Assembly (NCBI RefSeq): GCF_002210295.1
Contig: NZ_MWQH01000007.1
Coordinates: 62,001 to 126,000, forward strand
Length of the DNA stretch: 64,000 nt
Source: Fibrobacter sp. UWB5
Lineage (GTDB): Bacteria; Fibrobacterota; Fibrobacteria; Fibrobacterales; Fibrobacteraceae
Direction of reading: 5' to 3'
The first letter of the stretch is position 1, and every line of letters begins with the position of its first letter. Under the pieces are notes generated by a model. The model was not told where the DNA came from. It did no database searches and saw only the letters and a list, made by a program, of their open reading frames with translations. Shown here one piece after another: positions 8,518 to 14,468 of the stretch. A program made the translations under genes and the position numbers.

Positions 8518-10002
8518 ATGCAGATTAAAAAACTTTTAGCTCCGATGTTTGCCCCTCTGGTTTTAAGTGCGGCATTTGGTTTAATGGCTTGTGGCGATGA
8601 TTCGTCGGCAGCTCCTGCTAATCCGGTTGTAGATCCTTCGACCGACCCTTCTTTGATTCCGACAGACCCCTCCACGAATCCGTCTGTGAACCCGACGGAT
8701 TCCAGCACGAATCCGACTGTGACTCCGACCGATCCGACGCCGACGCCGGTGGTTGTTGATCCGACGGCTCCGTGGACTCCGACGGTGGCTCTTGCCTCTA
8801 CCGCCAATACGGCTTATCCGGCAACGGTTTACCAGGCTTGGAAGCCTTTCCACTTTGTCACGTTTGAAGAAGAATCTGTTTATTATGCTGACATTGCCCA
8901 AGATTATGCAGACATTTTCTTCCCGGAATTTCTGCCTGCGGGTCGTGTCATTTGGTCTTCCCAGACTACGGGCTATTACGCCAAGCAATGCCAAGACAAG
9001 AACTCTACTGTTCCTGGCATGAAGGCCCGTGGTTGCACGGTGTCTGAAGGCACGGGTTACGGCATGCTGTTGACCTATTTCAATGGTGATGAGGACGCGT
9101 TCATTCGCTTGTGGAATTACTCCAGGGCTTATCGTGCGTACAATTCTACATCGACAGTTCCGGTTTATTTGACTCCGTGGATTACGTTCAGTTTCCACTA
9201 TAATGAAATTGACAATTCCAGTGCTACGGATGCCGACTTGGATATCGCGACTTCGTTGGTGTTGATGTACTACAAGACCCAGAACCAGGCATACCTTGCT
9301 GACGCCTTGAATATCATTGGCGCCATTTGGGACCACGAAGTCAATAAGACAACCCTGTTGCTTTACTCTGGCGATACGGATGTCTGGAACGGTGGTAACG
9401 GCAAGGAAGTTGTTTACAACCCGAGCTATTTCTCTCCGGTGGCCCTCCGCTTGTTTGCCATGGTGGACCTGAACCACAACTGGGCTGGTGTGCTTGATGC
9501 TATGTATGCTTACATGGCTAAGATTCAGACGGCTGGTACCGGCGTGTTCCCCGATTGGAGTAATGACGCTGGTGTTGCGGCTATTCCGAATAACGGTTCT
9601 GCTGACAATACTTACTGGACCTTCAATAAGGAATCCGTGCGTATCCCGTGGCGTATCGCATGGGACTACTACTGGTTCCAGGATCCGAGAGCGCTCGCTA
9701 TCTTGAATACCTTGAATGCGTTCATTGTGGCCAAGTCCGCTGGCGATCCGTCTAGCACAGCTCTTGCAACGAACTACTCTTGGGATCCGGCTAAGAAGGA
9801 TATTACCACTGCGACTGTTCCGTCACACTGGCTTTCGGCATGGTGCGCAACGGGTCTTGGTACCAACCCGACTTGGCTTGAATCTTGCACGGCCTTGGTC
9901 AATGCAAAGGTTCCGTCCAATAGCGGTAGCAGCTACTTTACCGATATTCTGCTTGGAATGTATAGCGCCTTGCTGAACGGTGCTTTTGTAAGACCGTTCT
10001 AA
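8518..10002 (+). CDS. GH8 glycosidase lipoprotein
   Basis: A 494-residue GH8 enzyme anchored as a lipoprotein: signal peptide with lipobox LMAC (Cys25), then a Pro/Thr/Asp-rich linker (about residues 30-85, repeated TDPSTNPS units), then the catalytic domain. SEGTGYGM carries the probable acid E177 and ATDADLD carries D238-D242, the two GH8 signatures. Unlike the GH8 at 3914-6061 it has no binding or sorting module, so it probably stays on the outer membrane and acts on oligosaccharides or on cell-bound cellulose or xylan; the substrate cannot be told from sequence. The upstream 113 bp after the preceding terminator is AT-rich, with a TATATATTT box. A very strong terminator follows. Confidence 0.9.
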   Translation: MQIKKLLAPMFAPLVLSAAFGLMACGDDSSAAPANPVVDPSTDPSLIPTDPSTNPSVNPTDSSTNPTVTPTDPTPTPVVVDPTAPWTPTVALASTANTAYPATVYQAWKPFHFVTFEEESVYYADIAQDYADIFFPEFLPAGRVIWSSQTTGYYAKQCQDKNSTVPGMKARGCTVSEGTGYGMLLTYFNGDEDAFIRLWNYSRAYRAYNSTSTVPVYLTPWITFSFHYNEIDNSSATDADLDIATSLVLMYYKTQNQAYLADALNIIGAIWDHEVNKTTLLLYSGDTDVWNGGNGKEVVYNPSYFSPVALRLFAMVDLNHNWAGVLDAMYAYMAKIQTAGTGVFPDWSNDAGVAAIPNNGSADNTYWTFNKESVRIPWRIAWDYYWFQDPRALAILNTLNAFIVAKSAGDPSSTALATNYSWDPAKKDITTATVPSHWLSAWCATGLGTNPTWLESCTALVNAKVPSNSGSSYFTDILLGMYSALLNGAFVRPF

Positions 10003-10057
10003 TATAAAAGCTCGGGGCGAATACGAAATTGCATTAGCGTAAATAAGCGCCCCTCGC

Positions 10058-10103
10058 CGGTATAAGAAACCCTAGACTGAAACGTCTAGGGTTTCTTTTA
10101 TAC
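10058..10103 (+). terminator. Strong terminator after the GH8 lipoprotein gene
   Basis: Perfect 12-bp stem GAAACCCTAGAC / GTCTAGGGTTTC (10066-10077 and 10084-10095), extended by GGTATAA / TTATACC across a 2-nt bulge, with a TTTT run. Confidence 0.9.
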
Positions 10104-10113
10104 CGCGCAAAAC

Positions 10114-10142
10114 TTGCTCGCGACTCTTGGCTTTTTATATAT
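10114..10142 (+). repeat. Promoter-like direct repeat, unit 1
   Basis: TTGCTC, 17 nt, then ATATAT. This 29-bp block recurs at 10196-10224 with few changes, both containing ACTC(T/C)(T/C)GGCTTTTTATATAT. Between the copies lies a perfect hairpin, GACTCTGC-TTTC-GCAGAGTC (10144-10163). Confidence 0.6.
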
Positions 10143-10195
10143 GGACTCTGCTTTCGCAGAGTCATATTTGACGCCTCGGTCATGTGCAAGTGAAC

Positions 10196-10224
10196 TTGCC
10201 CGCAACTCTCGGCTTTTTATATAT
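10196..10224 (+). promoter_or_regulatory. Promoter-like direct repeat, unit 2, probable promoter of the BatD-like gene
   Basis: TTGCCC (10196-10201), 17 nt, then ATATATT. The TATATT box ends 8 nt before ATG 10234 and there is no ribosome-binding site, so the transcript would be leaderless or nearly so. Confidence 0.6.
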
Positions 10225-10233
10225 TGTACGCGT

Positions 10234-11118
10234 ATGGAAAACGATTCTTTGAATGTGGAAAATGTGGTGGCGGATTCGGTGCAGTCTGCTGGCGCTAGCG
10301 ATAGTGTTGTCGCGGCGCCGGAGATCGAAATGCCGACGCCGGAACAGCTCGGGATTTCGATTTCCGCGGGGCCGCAAGGTGGAATGCCCGCGGTGACCGT
10401 GGGCGACACGTTTGAATTCCCGGTGACGGTTTCTTGGGGCGTGCAAGGGAGTGCGCTTTTGGTGGTGCCGACGGGCACGGCGAATGCGAAGGGCCTGACT
10501 CAGGTGGGCATGTCGCAGGAATCGGCGCGCTCTGTGAAAGACGGCAAGGAAGTGGCCTCGATTACGTTTACCTACAAGATTTTGGCTGCCGATACGGGCA
10601 ACTTGCATATTCCGGCGATGCGGTTCGAGATTCCGACGCAAATGGGGCAACCGCTCGATTTGCGGAGCGAAAGCGTGGATGTGCGCGTGAATGAACCGTT
10701 TAACCCGCTTCCGCTTGCCGTTGGGCTTATTGTGGCCGTTTGCGTGCTTTTGGCGGGCCTGTGGCGCGTGAAACGCCGTGCTGCCGTGCGAGAGGCTGCC
10801 GCGGCTAAAAACGCTGCAGAAGATGCCTTGCGTGAACGCATGATGGTTCTCAAGCAGCGCGTGAATACGGCAGATAGCCGCGAATGGCTCCTGGAGCTCG
10901 AAAGCATTTGCAAGGAATACGTGGCGGGAAAATTCGGAATGGCCGCCTCCGCGGTCAACCTCGACAACCTTGTGAAAGATGGAAAGCTCGAAGGCTGGGA
11001 ATCGCTTGTAGAAGAATTCGCGCACGCCCGCTACGGTGGAGGCAAGCGCGATGGTTTTGAAAACAAGGAAACCTGGAAAGGTGCCATGACCCTTATGGGA
11101 ATTTCTGAAGAAGACTAA
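10234..11118 (+). CDS. BatD-like membrane protein
   Basis: A 294-residue protein starting MENDSLNVE. An N-terminal acidic stretch leads into a beta-rich region (about 40-155; PAVTVGDTFEFPVTVSWG), then one transmembrane helix (about 160-180, LPLAVGLIVAVCVLLAGLW) followed by basic residues and a helical cytoplasmic domain. This is the outline of BatD/oxygen-tolerance proteins that work with MoxR ATPases and VWA proteins. There is no signal peptide at this start, which is unusual for BatD. A MoxR gene lies 2.3 kb downstream on the same strand. An earlier in-frame ATG (10141) overlaps the repeat and is less likely. The assignment is moderate because BatD sequences diverge strongly. Confidence 0.6.
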   Translation: MENDSLNVENVVADSVQSAGASDSVVAAPEIEMPTPEQLGISISAGPQGGMPAVTVGDTFEFPVTVSWGVQGSALLVVPTGTANAKGLTQVGMSQESARSVKDGKEVASITFTYKILAADTGNLHIPAMRFEIPTQMGQPLDLRSESVDVRVNEPFNPLPLAVGLIVAVCVLLAGLWRVKRRAAVREAAAAKNAAEDALRERMMVLKQRVNTADSREWLLELESICKEYVAGKFGMAASAVNLDNLVKDGKLEGWESLVEEFAHARYGGGKRDGFENKETWKGAMTLMGISEED

Positions 11119-11130
11119 TCGGTTGTATTC

Positions 11131-11562
11131 ATGAAAATTATTCGCGTTACAAAAGAAAGCGAACGGGCTGGTGCTTACTATGTGCGCATGGCTGCGATGA
11201 TGCGTAAGTACCAGATTCCTCTTGATGCTGAAATCGATGCGCATGATGGCGAGAGCTGTCATTACATTTTGGCGCTGGACGATATTTACCCGGTGGCCAC
11301 TTGCCGCTGGTTTGAAGTTCGCGATGGCGTTGCCGAAATTGGGCGCGTCGTGGTGCTGCCGGAATATCGTGGCAAACATTTAGGCCAGGCCGTTGTTGCT
11401 GAGGCTGAAAAGTGGATGCGCGAAGTTGGCGTCAAGAAAGTCGAAATTTCGAGTCGCGTGAATGTCGCAGATTTCTATGAAAAAATGGGCTACCGCTTCA
11501 ACGAAAGCGGTAAAGCCCATCATGACACGTTTGAGTGCGTGTTTATGGAAAAAGTTCTTTGA
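11131..11562 (+). CDS. GNAT-family N-acetyltransferase
   Basis: A 143-residue single-domain acetyltransferase. The acetyl-CoA binding loop is EYRGKHLGQAVV after strand GRVVVLP, and the C-terminal half has VEISSRVNVADFYEKMGY, the usual GNAT strand 5 plus helix. The substrate is unknown. It begins 12 nt after the BatD-like gene and is probably translated from the same mRNA. It converges with the SMR gene, with 2 nt between the stop codons. Confidence 0.85.
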   Translation: MKIIRVTKESERAGAYYVRMAAMMRKYQIPLDAEIDAHDGESCHYILALDDIYPVATCRWFEVRDGVAEIGRVVVLPEYRGKHLGQAVVAEAEKWMREVGVKKVEISSRVNVADFYEKMGYRFNESGKAHHDTFECVFMEKVL

Positions 11563-11564
11563 AC

Positions 11565-11897
11565 CTAGTGGATATCCATCTTCGAGAATAGATTCAGCAC
11601 GGCAACGCCTGAAATAATCAGGACGAGTCCGATAATGGCGCCCAAATCCGGCATCTGCTTGAAAAAGAAGATGCCGCTTATTGTAATGAGGGCGATGCCG
11701 AGTGCCGACCAGGTGGCATATGCGATGCCGATGGGGATGGTGCGCAGACAAAGACTCAGCAGGTAGAGTGATGCCACGTAGCAGGCCAGCGAGGCAATGG
11801 AAGGGACGAGTTTGGTGAACTGCTCCGACATCTTGAGGAGCGTGGTGCCGGCCGCCTCCGCGATAATGGCGAGAATAAGGAATATGTAGTTGAGCAT
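11565..11897 (-). CDS. SMR-family small multidrug efflux protein
   Basis: A 110-residue inner-membrane protein of four transmembrane helices, the normal size for EmrE/QacE/SugE proteins. The essential glutamate of helix 1 is E14 (ILAIIAEAAGTT). Helix 3 has WSALGIALITISG and helix 4 GLVLIISGVAVLNL. It would export cationic compounds or guanidinium-like molecules using protons; which cannot be decided. A longer frame exists upstream, but this ATG matches the family start. A TATATT box (11904-11909) lies 6 nt before it and no ribosome-binding site is present. Confidence 0.9.
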   Translation of the reverse strand: MLNYIFLILAIIAEAAGTTLLKMSEQFTKLVPSIASLACYVASLYLLSLCLRTIPIGIAYATWSALGIALITISGIFFFKQMPDLGAIIGLVLIISGVAVLNLFSKMDIH

Positions 11898-11903
11898 AGG
11901 GAG

Positions 11904-11909
11904 AATATA
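11904..11909 (-). promoter_or_regulatory. TATATT -10 box of a probable leaderless SMR transcript
   Basis: On the minus strand TATATT is followed by CTCCCT and then ATG, so a start site about 7 nt downstream falls on the initiation codon. Confidence 0.55.
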
Positions 11910-12008
11910 CAAATTAATTTTTGGAATATGAATTGGTTCGGGTGAAATTGCTGATTTTGCAGGGGTTGTGTCTTTTTTGTATGCGGAAAAATCTATTTTT
12001 TTGAAACG

Positions 12009-12284
12009 ATGAAACTTGCTTGTGTTATAGCCTTTTTGCTTTTGACCGGTTGTGCGTGCAACGATCCGCGCGGTTGCCATGTGATTGATGGAGTCGGGAA
12101 TACGCCGGATGACCGTCGCATGGTGAAAGAAGGGCGAGATGTCCAGACATACCAAAATGCAAGGATGCCGGACCCATCTGCAGAAAACACAGTGAACCGT
12201 TCAGATGGGGTTTCGCTGCGAGTGTATAATCCAAGCGATACAATACATATCGACGACAAAATTGACTGGACGAAAGTGGAGTAA
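12009..12284 (+). CDS. Small lipoprotein of unknown function
   Basis: A 91-residue lipoprotein: short signal peptide with lipobox LLTGC (Cys15), then a polar mature part with one further Cys pair (CNDPRGC) and an acidic, Asp-rich tail. No family recognised. It is transcribed divergently from the SMR gene and lies 6 nt before the TfoX-like gene, so the two probably form a unit. Confidence 0.7.
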   Translation: MKLACVIAFLLLTGCACNDPRGCHVIDGVGNTPDDRRMVKEGRDVQTYQNARMPDPSAENTVNRSDGVSLRVYNPSDTIHIDDKIDWTKVE

Positions 12285-12290
12285 ATAGTT

Positions 12291-12614
12291 ATGCCGAGTT
12301 CTGAAAAGTTTCGTGACCATGTTCTGCAGCAGTTCAAGGGAGAATTGCGTGTAACGACGCGTAAGATGATGGGCGAGTATATTCTGTATGCCGACGGGAA
12401 AGTTTTCGGCGGTATTTACGATGACCGCCTATTGGTAAAGCCTGTGGCTGCGGCCTTGGCGATGTTACCGGGTGCAAAGAAACAGTTGCCCTACGATGGT
12501 GCAAAGCCCATGCTCCGTGTGACCAGCGAGCAGATTGCCGATAGCAAGTTCCTGGCGAAACTCCTGGACGCGATGCTCCCTGAGTTGCCAGCCTCTGCGA
12601 AGAAGAAAAAGTAA
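12291..12614 (+). CDS. TfoX N-terminal domain protein
   Basis: A 107-residue protein matching the stand-alone TfoX-N fold: RKMMGEYILYADGKVFGGIYDDRLLVK is the typical core (split here: RKMMGEY, YADGKVFGGIYDD, LLVKP). It lacks the C-terminal domain of the competence regulator, as is common outside gammaproteobacteria. The C terminus is a lysine tail. The function of such proteins is not known. The ribosome-binding site is probably GTGGAG at the end of the preceding gene. Confidence 0.8.
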   Translation: MPSSEKFRDHVLQQFKGELRVTTRKMMGEYILYADGKVFGGIYDDRLLVKPVAAALAMLPGAKKQLPYDGAKPMLRVTSEQIADSKFLAKLLDAMLPELPASAKKKK

Positions 12615-12656
12615 TTTATATATCTATATTTCGGGGAAAAAGGTGGAGGAATTGAA

Positions 12657-13319
12657 ATGAAGAGATTTTGGGTTAGAGTTGCCTTTTTGGTGGCGGTGAT
12701 GTTCTTGGCCGGGTGCTCGAGGCATTATGCGCCTTCGGCGGCCCAAATGATGAATGCGCGGGACGGTGAAAATTTTGGCATCGGAACGACGGTGCGGACT
12801 GGTGACCTATATGATTCGGATATGGTGGACTCCCAGGGGGAAAGAACTTTTGAAGCAGATGAAAATAATTGGAATATTGATTGGTTTGCGTATTCCAAGT
12901 ATTCGTATTTCGTGTTTGGCTTGAATTTCGAAAATCTGGCCCCGCGTGTCGTGGCAGGTGCACGGACGGATTATTTGGGACTGTTTGGTTGGTACGGCAT
13001 CCCGGTGACAGATGAAAAAGATCACGACCATTATCCGGCAGGTGCAATGCTTGCGGAACAGCTCCCGATAAACGAGAAGATTAAAATCGGTGTCAGCGAG
13101 TACATTTCAAACAATATGTACCCCGTAGAAGAAACGACCGAAGGCAGCTCTAAAAAGACATATGTGAATATGTATACCGAAATGGGTGGCGGGCTTTATG
13201 CGGTGTACAACAATACGGTGTCGGTGGAGTTTCGTGTCGGAAAAGAATTGGATGAACCCAATTACAGATACTATTTGCTGGTGAATATAGCGGGGAATTC
13301 TCCGCCCCAAAAGAAGTAA
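12657..13319 (+). CDS. Lipoprotein of unknown function
   Basis: A 220-residue lipoprotein with lipobox FLAGC (Cys20) and a strong GGTGGAGG ribosome-binding site. The mature part has alternating beta-like segments rich in Tyr and Phe (SKYSYFVFGLNFENL) and ends in a QKK tail. No catalytic motif and no family recognised. It sits between the TfoX-like gene and moxR on the same strand, with separate leaders on both sides. Confidence 0.7.
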   Translation: MKRFWVRVAFLVAVMFLAGCSRHYAPSAAQMMNARDGENFGIGTTVRTGDLYDSDMVDSQGERTFEADENNWNIDWFAYSKYSYFVFGLNFENLAPRVVAGARTDYLGLFGWYGIPVTDEKDHDHYPAGAMLAEQLPINEKIKIGVSEYISNNMYPVEETTEGSSKKTYVNMYTEMGGGLYAVYNNTVSVEFRVGKELDEPNYRYYLLVNIAGNSPPQKK

Positions 13320-13378
13320 TTTGCCTTTTTTCGTGGAATTTTGTATCTTAATTCGCGAAAACAGAAGAGGTTAACTAA

Positions 13379-14362
13379 ATGGATATTCAGGAACTTTCGG
13401 AAAAGGTTAGACAGCAGAGTGCTTTTTGCATGAACTTGCTGCGTGAAGTGGAAGGGACGGTGATTGGCCAGAAGGCTCTGGTCGAAAGCATTCTGACGGG
13501 TATTCTGGCCGATGGTCACGTGCTGCTGGAAGGTTTGCCGGGCCTTGCCAAGACGACTGCGGTGAAGGCTTTTGCCGATGCCGTTTCGTTGGATTTCAAG
13601 CGCATCCAGTTTACTCCTGACCTGTTGCCGGCCGACTTGCTGGGTACCACGATTTACAACGCGAAGGAAGCGAAGTTCGAGACGCGCAAGGGCCCGCTCT
13701 TTACGAACCTGGTGCTCGCCGATGAAATTAACCGTGCTCCGTCGAAGGTGCAGAGCGCCCTCCTCGAAGCGATGCAGGAACGCCATATCACCATTGGCGA
13801 CGAGACGTTCAAGCTGGACGAGCCGTTCCTGGTGCTTGCCACGCAGAACCCCATCGAGCAGGAAGGTACGTATCCGCTGCCTGAAGCCCAGGTGGACCGT
13901 TTCCTGTTGAAGGTGAAGGTCAGCTACCCGAACAAGGCCGACGAAATGAAGATTTTGGACGCCGTTGCCGGTGCGGGCCTCCGTCAGCCGCAGGCTGTCG
14001 CCACGAAGGAAGACATTTTGGCCGCCCGCCAGCTGGTGAAGCAGGTGTACGTGGACGAACGCGTCCGCGAATACATCGTGAACCTGGTGCTTGCAACCCG
14101 CGATCCGGGCAGCATCAAGCGTAGCGACCTGGTGGGCTTTGTGGAAGTGGGCGCCTCTCCGCGTGCTTCTATCGGTCTTGCCCAGGCCTCGAAGGCCCAC
14201 GCATTCATCCAGGGCCGTGCCTACGTGACGCCGGAAGACGTGAAGGCCGTCGCTATGGAAGTGCTCCGCCACCGCATTATCCTGAGTTACGAGGCCGAAG
14301 CGGAAGAAGTTTCTGCCGAAACTGTGGTGCAGAAGATTTTGGATAGCGTAGAAGTTCCGTAA
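13379..14362 (+). CDS. MoxR-family AAA+ ATPase
   Basis: A 327-residue AAA+ protein. Walker A is EGLPGLAKTT (51-60), Walker B is LVLADEINRAP (D115, E116), sensor 1 is LATQNP, followed by EQEGTYPLPEAQ, the MoxR signature. MoxR ATPases act as chaperones that mature or insert metal cofactors together with VWA and BatD-type partners. A BatD-like protein is encoded 2.3 kb upstream, but no VWA gene is visible here. The start follows AGAAGAGG. A bidirectional terminator lies 50 nt downstream. Confidence 0.93.
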   Translation: MDIQELSEKVRQQSAFCMNLLREVEGTVIGQKALVESILTGILADGHVLLEGLPGLAKTTAVKAFADAVSLDFKRIQFTPDLLPADLLGTTIYNAKEAKFETRKGPLFTNLVLADEINRAPSKVQSALLEAMQERHITIGDETFKLDEPFLVLATQNPIEQEGTYPLPEAQVDRFLLKVKVSYPNKADEMKILDAVAGAGLRQPQAVATKEDILAARQLVKQVYVDERVREYIVNLVLATRDPGSIKRSDLVGFVEVGASPRASIGLAQASKAHAFIQGRAYVTPEDVKAVAMEVLRHRIILSYEAEAEEVSAETVVQKILDSVEVP

Positions 14363-14411
14363 GGCGTGTGTCGCAGGCATCAAGCTTGCGTGAAAATCGT
14401 GCGAAATCATT

Positions 14412-14449
14412 AAAAAAGAAAAACGCTCCTTGTCGGAGCGTTCTTTTTT
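14412..14449. terminator. Bidirectional terminator between moxR and the collagen-like gene
   Basis: Eight-bp stem AACGCTCC / GGAGCGTT (14422-14429, 14435-14442), loop TTGTC, with A run before and T run after, so it serves both converging genes. Confidence 0.85.
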
Positions 14450-14468
14450 GTTATAGGTTCGAGGCTGC

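Noticed and set aside
10141-10233. Upstream in-frame ATG for the BatD-like gene (adds 31 residues)
   Set aside because: The added residues are encoded by the promoter-like repeat and hairpin and have no signal-peptide character.
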